Origin: an uncultured Rhodospirillaceae bacterium
Lineage (GTDB): Bacteria; Pseudomonadota; Alphaproteobacteria; CAAGCB01; CAG-977
Direction of reading: 5' to 3'
DNA: 18,455 bases
Assembly: GCA_900550445.1 (NCBI GenBank)
Contig: URSF01000040.1
Coordinates: forward strand, 1 to 18,455
In this document: positions 6,713-13,441 of the stretch, piece by piece
Layout: every line of letters begins with the position of its first letter
Position numbering within the stretch: position 1 is the first letter of the stretch
Position numbers and translations under genes: made by a program
Notes under the pieces: model-generated
Told to the model about the DNA's origin: nothing
Seen by the model: only the letters and a program-made list of their open reading frames with translations
Database searches by the model: none

Positions 6713-6921
6713 TCGAAATTAATGCCTGCGGGCTTTCCTGCCCGGAACCCGTCGTTCTGCTGGCCAAAGCGTTAAAAGAAAAACCGGAATCGGCTCTGAT
6801 TTCCGTTGACGCGCCGGCCGCCGCCGAAAACTGCACGCGCTTTGCGACAAACGCCGGATACGACGTTGAAAAAACAACGCAGGATACAAAAACGGTGCTG
6901 ACATGTCGGATAAAACGCTGA
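6709..6921 (+). CDS. TusA/SirA-like sulfur (selenium) carrier, short YedF
   Basis: A 70-residue protein with the TusA signature CGLSCPEPV (C11 in the CPxP motif) at the N-terminus, a central amphipathic helix and a final strand (TVLTCRIKR). TusA-family proteins carry a persulfide on the CPxP cysteine; the YedE partner is expected to pass Se or S to it. Many selenium-linked YedF proteins (TIGR03527) are about 200 residues, with a second DsrE-like domain. Here only the TusA domain is present and the gene ends at TGA 6919-6921. No coding continuation that looks like a DsrE domain follows, because selD starts inside it at 6903. It is coupled to yedE by an ATGA overlap. Confidence 0.85.
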   Translation: MIEINACGLSCPEPVVLLAKALKEKPESALISVDAPAAAENCTRFATNAGYDVEKTTQDTKTVLTCRIKR

Positions 6922-7907
6922 CACAACTTTGCCAGACCGCCGGGTGCGCCGCCAAAATCGGCCCCGGCGTGTTGGCCGAAGTCGTTAAAAACCTGCCCCG
7001 TTATGAAAATAAAAATCTGTTGCTGGGCTTTGACACCAGCGACGATGCCTGTGTCTATGACTTAGGTGACGGGAGATACCTCATCGAAACCATCGACTTT
7101 TTCCCGCCGATGGTTGACGACCCTTACGTCTTCGGACAAATCGCCGCCGCCAACGCGTTAAGCGATGTTTACGCCATGGGCGGAAAGCCCTTTTTGGCGA
7201 TGAACCTGTTGTGCTTTCCGACTTGTCTGGAATTGGAACGCGTCAAAGCGATCCTGCAAGGCGGACACGATAAAGCCGTTGAAGCTAAGACCGTTATCGC
7301 GGGCGGTCATACGATTGACGACTTTACGCCGAAGTACGGCTTGTCCGTTTCCGGATTTGCCGCCTCGGATTCTTTGCTGACCAACGCGGGCGCAAAAGAA
7401 GGCGATGTTCTGGTCTTAACCAAACCGCTCGGCACGGGAATCCTGACAACGGCTTTAAAAGCGGAAATGTTGGAAGACAAAGACTATCAGGCTTTGATCA
7501 AATCCATGACAAAGCTGAACAATATCGACCTTGACGGCATTGAAGTGCACGCGTGTACGGACGTTACGGGCTTTTCTTTGATGGGGCACGGACGCGAAAT
7601 GGCGGACGGCGCCAACGTCACAATCGAAATCTTTGCCGAACGCGTCCCGCAGTTTGACGCGGCATTGAACTTCGCGCGCATGGGTATGATCCCCGCCGGC
7701 GCTTACCGCAACCGGGAATTTTTAAAGGATAAAATCATTTTTGACGAAATGCCTCTTGAATTAACGGACGTTTTGTTTGATCCTCAAACGTCGGGCGGAT
7801 TGCTGATCGCTCTGCCCGAAACGGAAGCGGCAAAAATCGACGCGCCGATCATCGGACAGGTTCTGCCGCGCGGGGAAAAAAGCATTCACGTAAGGAAATC
7901 GGCATGA
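6903..7907 (+). CDS. selD: Selenide, water dikinase (selenophosphate synthetase)
   Basis: A 334-residue enzyme making monoselenophosphate from selenide and ATP, the activated selenium donor. It has the N-terminal active-site loop TAGCAAKIGP, where C15 aligns with E. coli C17 and K18 with K20. The ATP/Mg sites include LGFDTSDDACV, TIDFFPPMVDDPYVFGQIAAANALSDVYAMGG and GGHTIDD, and the C-terminal AIR-synthase-like half has TDVTGFSLMGHG and FDPQTSGGLL. Cysteine, not selenocysteine, is used at the catalytic position. The start overlaps the TusA-like gene by 19 nt and the stop overlaps yqeB (ATGA, 7904-7907). With no selA, selB or selC in view and SDMH genes all around, the product probably serves the labile selenium cofactor. 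A Sec pathway elsewhere cannot be excluded. Confidence 0.97.
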   Translation: MSDKTLTQLCQTAGCAAKIGPGVLAEVVKNLPRYENKNLLLGFDTSDDACVYDLGDGRYLIETIDFFPPMVDDPYVFGQIAAANALSDVYAMGGKPFLAMNLLCFPTCLELERVKAILQGGHDKAVEAKTVIAGGHTIDDFTPKYGLSVSGFAASDSLLTNAGAKEGDVLVLTKPLGTGILTTALKAEMLEDKDYQALIKSMTKLNNIDLDGIEVHACTDVTGFSLMGHGREMADGANVTIEIFAERVPQFDAALNFARMGMIPAGAYRNREFLKDKIIFDEMPLELTDVLFDPQTSGGLLIALPETEAAKIDAPIIGQVLPRGEKSIHVRKSA

Positions 7908-8710
7908 TCGACAACTTAATCATTGTCCGCGGCAGCGGCGACATTGCTTCGGGAACCATTCACCGTTTGGTAAAATGCGGCTTTCCCGTTTTAGCTCTGG
8001 ATACGCCGCGTCCTTCGTCCATTCGCCGGCACATCGCTTTTTCGGAAGCCGTCTATGACGGTACGGCAACGGTTGAAGACGTCACCGCGGAATTGGTTAA
8101 AAATGTTGATGAGGCTTTAGCGTGTATGCGCCGGGGGAATCCCGCCGTTATGGTTGATCCGAAGGCGGAAGTGCTGTCAAAGCTGCAACCTTTGGCCGTC
8201 GTTGACGCTATTCTGGCAAAACGCAACATCGGAACGCACAGGGATATGGCGCCGATTACGGTCGCTTTGGGGCCGGGGTTCACAGCGCCCGGCGACGTCG
8301 ACGCCGTCATCGAAACGATGCGTGGACACAATTTGGGACGAATCATTACAGACGGCGCCGCTTTACCCAATACGGGCGTTCCCGGAATTATCGGCGGATA
8401 CGGCATTGAACGGGTCAACTTTGCCCCGTGCGCCGGAACGCTGCGCAACGTGCATAAAATTTCCGATTACGTCGAAGCGGGCGAAACAATCGCCATGATT
8501 GACGACACGCCGGTAACAGCGCAAATTTCCGGCATTATCCGCGGCTTGATCCGTGACGGTTTTCAGGTCACGAAAGGATTTAAAATCGCCGATGTCGATC
8601 CGCGCAAAGAACAAAAGAAAAATTGCTTTACCATTTCGGACAAAGCCCGTTGCATTGCGGGTTCCGTTCTGGAAGCGATCCTTTATCTGCGCCGGATCAA
8701 AGGGATTTAG
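7904..8710 (+). CDS. yqeB: YqeB (EF2563 family), selenium-dependent Mo hydroxylase maturation protein
   Basis: A 268-residue protein beginning IVRGSGDIASGTIHRLVKCGF (residues 7-27), a Rossmann-like nucleotide-binding start. It continues with LDTPRPSSIRR, VMVDPKAEV and ITVALGPGFTAPGDVDAVIETMRGH. The C-terminal part contains a lipoyl/biotinyl-like strand pattern (VEAGETIAMIDDTPVTAQISGIIRGLIRDG). This order is characteristic of the YqeB/EF2563 family (TIGR03309), a marker of selenium-dependent molybdenum hydroxylases; the exact reaction is unknown. It is last in the plus-strand operon, coupled to selD by an ATGA overlap. Its 3' end overlaps the convergent solute-binding-protein gene by 14 nt, with no terminator between. 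Confidence 0.93.
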   Translation: MIDNLIIVRGSGDIASGTIHRLVKCGFPVLALDTPRPSSIRRHIAFSEAVYDGTATVEDVTAELVKNVDEALACMRRGNPAVMVDPKAEVLSKLQPLAVVDAILAKRNIGTHRDMAPITVALGPGFTAPGDVDAVIETMRGHNLGRIITDGAALPNTGVPGIIGGYGIERVNFAPCAGTLRNVHKISDYVEAGETIAMIDDTPVTAQISGIIRGLIRDGFQVTKGFKIADVDPRKEQKKNCFTISDKARCIAGSVLEAILYLRRIKGI

Positions 8711-9701
8711 CCGTCAGCTTTTCATATTCTTCCACAGACAGATCCTGTTGATAGAACAGCCGATAAAAGCGTTTTATTTCTTCGTACAAGTCATATTTCG
8801 CCTTTTCCGGATACAGGACTTTTGCCAGCCAGAGCAGTCCCAGAAAACGGTTCACGGCCGGCGGAGACGTTACCCAACTGTACGGTTGATCCGGCACTTG
8901 ATAGATCTTTTTTTCTTTAACGGCCGGCACGGCTTGCCAGACCGGATTTTTTAAAACAGCGTTATAAGACGCTCTGTCGGCAATGATATATTCCGGATTC
9001 CAGTTCAAGATCTGTTCCAGATTGGTTTCATTGCCTCCGCCCGTTGTTAATACAACGGGAAACAGAGCGACATTATCGCCCATCAGGTCAATCACTTGTC
9101 CGTGAAAGCTCCCCTTGCCCAAAACGGACAAACCTTTATTGCCGCTGATATATAAAACGCGTTTTTTGGTTCCGACTTCGGAAAGGATCTTTAAAATCCT
9201 GTCGTACACTTCCTGCGTATACGCGGCGAACTCCGCCCCTTTTTGTTCCAGATTCAATAACTCGCCCAACAATAAATAAGACTTTGACGTGTTCTTTAAA
9301 GACGAATCAATATGAACGGTTTGCACGCCCAAACGTTTTTCCATTTTGTTCATATCGGATTCTATTTTTTCCTTGGCTTCACCGATATCAACAAACAACT
9401 GCGGATTGATCACGGCCAGTTCTTCGAGATTCAGGCTGGCAGAACCATAGAGCTGTCCGACAACTTTTTTATGTCGATCCGCCTGGCTTAAATAAGCTTT
9501 TTGAGATTCCCTGTTTGACAAAGCGACCACCTTTTGCGGCGCAAAGGTCATCAGCGTCATTTGCGCGATCGGCCCCGAAGGCACGACACGGTCTATTTTT
9601 TCGGGAATTTCCAAAGTCCTGCCGGCGGAATCGGTAAACGTCCGCGCGTGAACGGAAGAACAAAACAATAAAACGGATAAGAAAAAAAATTTACTTTTCA
9701 T
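8697..9701 (-). CDS. Periplasmic substrate-binding protein of a metal/chelate ABC transporter
   Basis: A 334-residue exported protein: signal peptide (MKSKFFFLSVLLFCSSVHA, cleavage near residue 19), then a TroA/BtuF/FepB-like fold. The opening TFTDSAGRTLEIPEKIDRVV is the class III binding-protein signature. Family features follow: LNLEELAVINPQLFVDIG, a long central helix region, and ILNWNPEYIIADR with WQAVPAVKEKKIYQVP. Substrates in this family are ferric siderophores, haem, cobalamin and, in some branches, molybdate or tungstate; the sequence alone does not decide. Its ATG lies in the last codons of xdhC (11-nt overlap), so the two are coupled. That link and the TonB receptor upstream suggest Mo/W or a metal chelate. 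No permease or ATPase gene is in the window. Confidence 0.88.
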   Translation of the reverse strand: MKSKFFFLSVLLFCSSVHARTFTDSAGRTLEIPEKIDRVVPSGPIAQMTLMTFAPQKVVALSNRESQKAYLSQADRHKKVVGQLYGSASLNLEELAVINPQLFVDIGEAKEKIESDMNKMEKRLGVQTVHIDSSLKNTSKSYLLLGELLNLEQKGAEFAAYTQEVYDRILKILSEVGTKKRVLYISGNKGLSVLGKGSFHGQVIDLMGDNVALFPVVLTTGGGNETNLEQILNWNPEYIIADRASYNAVLKNPVWQAVPAVKEKKIYQVPDQPYSWVTSPPAVNRFLGLLWLAKVLYPEKAKYDLYEEIKRFYRLFYQQDLSVEEYEKLTAKSL

Positions 9702-10707
9702 CGAAACGTTCCGCCCTGACCTGAATCATCTGACCGACAATGCTGATTGCGATTTCGGCGGGTGTTTCCGCTTTGATCGGCAAGCCGACCGGCGTTATGA
9801 CGCGATCGATTTCCTTTTGAGGAAAGCCGTCTTCCGCCAAGCGTTCGCACAGACGTTTATACTTCGCTTCGCTGCCGATCACGCCGATATAGCACGCGGG
9901 CGTCTTTAAGACTTGCACCTGCAAGATATAATCGTTTTGATGGCCGCGCGTCATAATCAAAACAAAGTCGTTTTCCGTAATATGGATTTCCTTTTCGATC
10001 TGATCGAAACCGCCGAGAACGATTCTTTCGGCGTCCGGAAACAGATCGGGGGAAGCGAATTGTTCGCGTTCTTCATACAACGTGTAGCGGAAACCGACCG
10101 AATGCAACAACGGCGCAACGGCCTGAGCCACATGTCCGCCGCCGAACAAATAAACTTGTCCCGCTAAAGAAACCGGTTCGGCATAAAGTCTGGAGCCGTC
10201 TTTGTTTTTATTTTGCTTTGCCTTACGCATCAGCAACGGCTTAAAATCTTCGCCGCCCTCAATACTTTCAAATCCGTCTTCGGGCGTATAGAATCCCATA
10301 TCCCATTTAAAATCGGAAGAAATACGCGCGACAATCCAAGCGTCTTCATGCTTGTTGATCAGCGCCAAAGCCCGATCACAAAAATCAATGGCGCTTTGGT
10401 CCATATATTGGAACAAAATCGTCACGTTCCCGCCGCAAATCATACCGATGTCGGCGACTTCGTTCGGGCAAAGTCGGTAATCCTGAATAAAGTTCTCTTT
10501 TGTCTTCAACAGTTCTTTGGCTTTGATTTCCGTTTCATATTCAACCCGTCCGCCGCCGACCGTCCCGATCGTTTTCGATTGTTCGCTGACCAACATATGC
10601 GCCCCTTTGCCGCGCGGGCAGGAACCGCTGTTGTCGATAACCGTGCATAAAACCGCTTTTTTGCCTTTTTCCAATTCGGCTTTCAATGTTTCCAAAATAT
10701 GTTTCAT
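9691..10707 (-). CDS. xdhC: XdhC-family Mo hydroxylase maturation factor
   Basis: A 338-residue two-domain protein. The N-terminal XdhC/CoxI domain (about 1-130) has LCTVIDNSGSCPRGKGAHMLV (C30) and GTVGGGRVEYE. The C-terminal XdhC Rossmann domain (from about 178) begins YLFGGGHVAQAVAPLL and holds FVLIMTRGHQNDY and GVIGSEAKYKRL. XdhC proteins bind the molybdenum cofactor, help install the terminal sulfido ligand and insert it into xanthine dehydrogenase-like enzymes. SDMH loci carry an XdhC relative presumed to do the same for the selenium form. AAGGA lies 6 nt before the ATG. A terminator separates it from the TonB receptor gene upstream. Transcription may therefore be by read-through or from a weak promoter in the 60-bp gap; none is obvious. 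Confidence 0.93.
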   Translation of the reverse strand: MKHILETLKAELEKGKKAVLCTVIDNSGSCPRGKGAHMLVSEQSKTIGTVGGGRVEYETEIKAKELLKTKENFIQDYRLCPNEVADIGMICGGNVTILFQYMDQSAIDFCDRALALINKHEDAWIVARISSDFKWDMGFYTPEDGFESIEGGEDFKPLLMRKAKQNKNKDGSRLYAEPVSLAGQVYLFGGGHVAQAVAPLLHSVGFRYTLYEEREQFASPDLFPDAERIVLGGFDQIEKEIHITENDFVLIMTRGHQNDYILQVQVLKTPACYIGVIGSEAKYKRLCERLAEDGFPQKEIDRVITPVGLPIKAETPAEIAISIVGQMIQVRAERFDEK

Positions 10708-10719
10708 TTTTATTCCTTT

Positions 10720-10757
10720 TATAAAACAAAGGCGGAACGGACAACCGCTCCGCCTTT
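10720..10757 (-). terminator. Intrinsic terminator after the TonB receptor gene
   Basis: AAAGGCGGA (10728-10736) pairs with TCCGCCTTT (10749-10757), with an inner CGG/CCG pairing around ACAA. On the minus strand the stem is followed by GTTTTAT. It lies 13 nt after the receptor stop and 21 nt before the xdhC start codon. Confidence 0.8.
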
Positions 10758-10769
10758 TATTTAGTCAGA

Positions 10770-12890
10770 TCAGAACTTCGTTGACAAGGTCAAAAAGAAG
10801 TTTCTGCCTTCGGACGGATAACCGGCTGAAAGCTCATAATCTTCATCAAAGATGTTCGCCGCTCCGATTTCAATATCCAGATTCTTCATCGGACTGTAAA
10901 CAAACTTCAGATCTGCCGTCATAAATCCGGACGACTTCACCGCGTCCGCCGGAGCCACCGCACCGGATTCCGCCGGAGAACCGCCCGCCGGAGAATAACG
11001 CGAAGAATACGCCGTAATCACCGGAACAACCTTCAAACTTTCCGTAATGCCGATATCCGCATACAAATTGAACTTATGTTTCGGCACGTTCGTCAAAACC
11101 GACAATAACGGATTGTCTTTGAGTTTTTTGCGTAAATACGTATAGCCCAACCCGACCGAAACATCATCGCTGAACTGATACCCCATCGCCAATTCCAAAC
11201 CGTAAGATCTGGCTTTCCCGACATTTTGAACCTGCATACAGGCAACTCCGCGGCACATTTGTGTCGGATCGGGAATGACTGCCATTAAAGCGTCTTCAAT
11301 ATCGTTATAGAAAATATTGCTTTCCACTTTAAACCGATCGGCAAACGTGTCGGTAAAACCGATTTCATAATTGATCGCCTTTTCAGATTCCAACATCGGA
11401 TTGACTTTATAGCTTTTTTGACGTGTTGAAAAACGCTCTTTTTGTGTTGCAAAACGGTTTTTCTTTGCAACACCCGCATAAACCGTTCCCGTATCGCTGT
11501 AACGATGACGCAATGCCGCCATCGGATTAAAGGAATCGTCATCTTTTCGATAATCAAGATCGGCCAAATCATCATTGTTTTTCGGCGCTTTCGTTTCCAA
11601 CCAATCATAACTGGCACCGATAATCAAATCCGTATTTACAGTCAGATGAACGGTATCTTCCAACGCAACGGAATAGGTATCATCGACATAACGTTCCCAC
11701 AAATCGTCCGTATACAATTCGCGTTTCGTATGAACGTCACGGCGATAATGAAAAGCCGCTTTTATTGTGTTGTAGCTGTTCAGATCAACACCGCCTTCGA
11801 TGTTCGCTCCGAAATCATAGTCCTGATAATCATCGGGCGCAAAACGGGTTTGCGTCAAAGACGGATCAGTATAAAAATACATATGGTTGGAATATTCGTC
11901 ATAGAACGCTCGCGTCTTAACATATCCCGTTTCACCGATCGCCGTGTTTGTCAGCGTGTAAATCCCCCAATGATCATAAGGATCGTAACGTCTGTAGGCA
12001 TTTCCGGACGGCACGCCTTCCCAATACGGAATCCCCATAATGGCGTGCTGATAGTTATACGCGATCACGTATTCGTCCGTTTCGTTCGGCGTATAGCCCA
12101 GTTTAAAGTTAAATTTATAGTCTTTGGAATCCGAATTTTCACGGCGTCCGCCGTCTTCGGCACCGCCTGCGACAGGAGTATAGTCGCGGGATACCTTCCA
12201 ATGATCAATGTCATTGTATGTGCCGCCCGTTTGCAAATACCAGTTTCCTTGATTGGTTCCCAAGTTAAAGCTGTTTTGAATACCGTTATATTTTCCGTCA
12301 TTATCGAATTTGGCTCTGATTGTCAGATTGCCTTCGATTTCTTTTGTCGGACGCTTTGTCACCAAGTTGATCACACCGCCCAAAGTGTTCGGTCCGTTTA
12401 AAACGGAGCTGATTCCTTTGGCAACCTGAATTTCGGACAAATCATTCGTCAGATAACGCTGCATATCAGGATCGTTGTCATACGGCAACGCCTGCGACAC
12501 GCCGTCAACCATGACGGAAATCTGACGTGTCGTGAAACCGCGAATGGAAACGCCTTTTTGATTTTTCGCCCCGATCTGATACGTCAGATCGACACCGGGC
12601 AATAAAGCAACAGCTTTATCCAACGTATCGGAATCCGTATAAGCCTGAATTTCTTCTGCCGTAACGGTATTCAGATTTCCGACATTTGAAACGGACTGAT
12701 CCGCAACGGAAACGGAAATTTCACCTAATTTAAAAACTTGATTTTCTTGCGCGACCGCGCTTTCTTTTTTTTGAATATTTTTTTCTGCCACAACGGCTTT
12801 GTCTGTTTGATCGGTCTTTGCCTTTTGCGCATAAGACGGTGAAACAGTTAAAGCTAAGATGGAAGCAGAAAAAAGCAGAACTTTTTTCAT
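10770..12890 (-). CDS. TonB-dependent outer-membrane receptor
   Basis: A 706-residue receptor: signal peptide (cleavage near A21, SPSYA), a low-complexity linker, a TonB-box-like LGEISVSV (55-62), then a plug domain. The plug carries LDKAVALLPGVDLTYQIG, GVSIRGFTTRQISVMVDGV and VAKGISSVLNGPNTLGGVINLVTKRP. A 22-strand barrel follows, ending in FFLTLSTKF with terminal Phe. Such receptors import siderophores, cobalamin or other scarce chelates using TonB energy. The plug resembles the siderophore/catecholate class, but the ligand cannot be read from sequence. It shares an upstream RNA motif with the barrel gene at 4887 and lies just before xdhC and a binding-protein gene. This makes uptake of a Mo/W or Se compound plausible, with iron as the default alternative. 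Confidence 0.93.
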   Translation of the reverse strand: MKKVLLFSASILALTVSPSYAQKAKTDQTDKAVVAEKNIQKKESAVAQENQVFKLGEISVSVADQSVSNVGNLNTVTAEEIQAYTDSDTLDKAVALLPGVDLTYQIGAKNQKGVSIRGFTTRQISVMVDGVSQALPYDNDPDMQRYLTNDLSEIQVAKGISSVLNGPNTLGGVINLVTKRPTKEIEGNLTIRAKFDNDGKYNGIQNSFNLGTNQGNWYLQTGGTYNDIDHWKVSRDYTPVAGGAEDGGRRENSDSKDYKFNFKLGYTPNETDEYVIAYNYQHAIMGIPYWEGVPSGNAYRRYDPYDHWGIYTLTNTAIGETGYVKTRAFYDEYSNHMYFYTDPSLTQTRFAPDDYQDYDFGANIEGGVDLNSYNTIKAAFHYRRDVHTKRELYTDDLWERYVDDTYSVALEDTVHLTVNTDLIIGASYDWLETKAPKNNDDLADLDYRKDDDSFNPMAALRHRYSDTGTVYAGVAKKNRFATQKERFSTRQKSYKVNPMLESEKAINYEIGFTDTFADRFKVESNIFYNDIEDALMAVIPDPTQMCRGVACMQVQNVGKARSYGLELAMGYQFSDDVSVGLGYTYLRKKLKDNPLLSVLTNVPKHKFNLYADIGITESLKVVPVITAYSSRYSPAGGSPAESGAVAPADAVKSSGFMTADLKFVYSPMKNLDIEIGAANIFDEDYELSAGYPSEGRNFFLTLSTKF

Positions 12891-12992
12891 ACTTTAAATC
12901 CTTTTTGGTTATGGTCACGCCGAAAGACAGCACCATGCTTTCCCCGGCGAGCGGACCCAAAACGAATACATCATCTTAGGAATGTATTCTTG
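12891..12992 (-). promoter_or_regulatory. Structured 5' leader of the TonB receptor gene with motif copy C (riboswitch-like)
   Basis: From the expected transcription start (about 12992) the RNA first forms GAATACAT (12989-12982) paired with ATGTATTC (12971-12964), 8 bp with a 10-nt loop. The second hairpin has P1 TTTTGG (12962-12957) paired with CCAAAA (12908-12903), GTC/GAC, then P2 CGCCG/CGGCG and AAAG/CTTT. The internal loop has GTCCGCT on one side and CCATAA on the other. P1 directly abuts the AGGA Shine-Dalgarno (12902-12899). The 18 nt CCATAACCAAAAAGGATT (12914-12897) are identical to those before the barrel gene at 4887. Ligand unknown; it has no cobalamin B12-box that I can see. Confidence 0.6.
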
Positions 12993-12998
12993 AGGATT

Positions 12999-13027
12999 AA
13001 GATAGAACTTTCGATAGTGACAGGCAA
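12999..13027 (-). promoter_or_regulatory. Probable sigma-70 promoter of the TonB receptor gene
   Basis: On the minus strand TTGCCT (13027-13022), a 17-nt spacer and TATCTT (13004-12999). Initiation about 7 nt downstream would place the first base just before the first leader hairpin, consistent with a roughly 100-nt structured leader. Confidence 0.5.
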
Positions 13028-13070
13028 GTCTTTTGAAAAGAGGAAATTGTTCTTCTTTTCTCCCTTCTCG

Positions 13071-13124
13071 CATTAAAAAAGCCCGCTTTCGCAGGCTCTT
13101 TTTTAATGGCGGGAGTGACGGGGC
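13071..13124 (-). repeat. Direct repeat copy 1: tRNA-Asp 3' end plus terminator, detached
   Basis: This 54-nt block matches 13279-13331 except for one substitution and one extra base. It holds a terminator hairpin (GCCTGC, GAAA, GCGGGC on the minus strand, flanked by A- and T-runs) joined to 18 nt identical to the 3' end of tRNA-Asp including CCA (13107-13124). No tRNA body is attached: beyond 13124 the sequence diverges. It may be a decayed tandem tRNA-Asp gene or an attachment-site scar. Confidence 0.75.
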
Positions 13125-13278
13125 ACAAGGCTAAAGCCTTTTCGTGCAGCGATATCTAAACTTGCTTCGGACGGCTTACGCCCTCCTCGCGCGTTAAGAT
13201 AACTGCTGGGCTTGCAGACAAAAACAGCTTTACTGTTTTTGCTTAGCGCCCCCTTCCGGGTTCTCGCCCCTTTCCTCA
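13125..13278. other. Non-coding spacer between the two tRNA-end repeats, with hairpins
   Basis: No credible ORF was seen. GCACAAGGCT (13123-13132) folds onto AGCCTT-TTC-GTGC (13135-13147). CAAAAACAG (13219-13227) is perfectly complementary to CTGTTTTTG (13233-13241) around CTTTA. Function unknown; it could be a small dispersed element or an uncharacterised RNA. Together with the leader and repeats it fills the gene-free stretch 12891-13313. Confidence 0.4.
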
Positions 13279-13331
13279 CATAAAAAAAGCCCGCTTTCGC
13301 AGGCTTTTTTTAATGGCGGGAGTGACGGGGC
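13279..13331 (-). repeat. Direct repeat copy 2: overlaps the intact tRNA-Asp 3' end and its terminator
   Basis: This 53-nt block is the partner of 13071-13124, offset by about 208 bp. Its right 18 nt are the real 3' end of tRNA-Asp (13314-13331), and its left part is that tRNA's terminator. Confidence 0.75.
13281..13311 (-). terminator. Intrinsic terminator of tRNA-Asp
   Basis: On the minus strand the stem GCCTGC/GCGGGC closes on a GAAA tetraloop and is extended by an A-run/T-run, ending in TTTTTTT. The one non-Watson-Crick pair is G-U on this strand but C-A on the other, so it works best for the tRNA transcript. Confidence 0.85.
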
Positions 13332-13391
13332 TCGAACCCGCGACCTTCGGCGTGACAGGCCGACGCTCTAACCAAACTGAGCTACACCCCC
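13314..13391 (-). tRNA. tRNA-Asp (GTC)
   Basis: A cloverleaf can be drawn. The acceptor GGGGGTG pairs with CACTCCC (one G-U), and the discriminator G is followed by encoded CCA. The D-arm is GCTC/GAGC. The anticodon stem TCGGC/GCCGA encloses CTGTCAC with anticodon GTC. The T-arm is GCGGG-TTCGAGC-CCCGT. The D-loop is one base longer than in the E. coli counterpart. A strong promoter precedes it and a terminator follows. Confidence 0.97.
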
Positions 13392-13403
13392 GCAACAGAA
13401 ACG

Positions 13404-13432
13404 TTTATATAGATATCCGATTGGCTTTGCAA
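13404..13432 (-). promoter_or_regulatory. Promoter of tRNA-Asp
   Basis: On the minus strand TTGCAA (13432-13427), a 17-nt spacer and TATAAA (13409-13404), 12 bp before the mature tRNA 5' end. Confidence 0.75.
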
Positions 13433-13441
13433 GACTTTTTT

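Noticed and set aside
6919..6921. TGA of the TusA-like gene as a selenocysteine codon
   Set aside because: The downstream frame does not continue into recognisable protein, and selD already starts at 6903 in another frame.
11442..12401. A 319-codon plus-strand frame
   Set aside because: It is a shadow frame antisense to the TonB receptor barrel, with no domain and no ribosome binding site.
12730..12960. A 76-residue minus-strand frame overlapping the start of the TonB receptor gene
   Set aside because: It reads through the structured leader and the receptor signal peptide in another frame. The receptor frame has the proper Shine-Dalgarno and signal peptide.
12891..12992. Cobalamin riboswitch before the TonB receptor
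   Set aside because: I see no B12-box or GCCACTG-type core, and the leader is about 100 nt, shorter than a full cobalamin aptamer.
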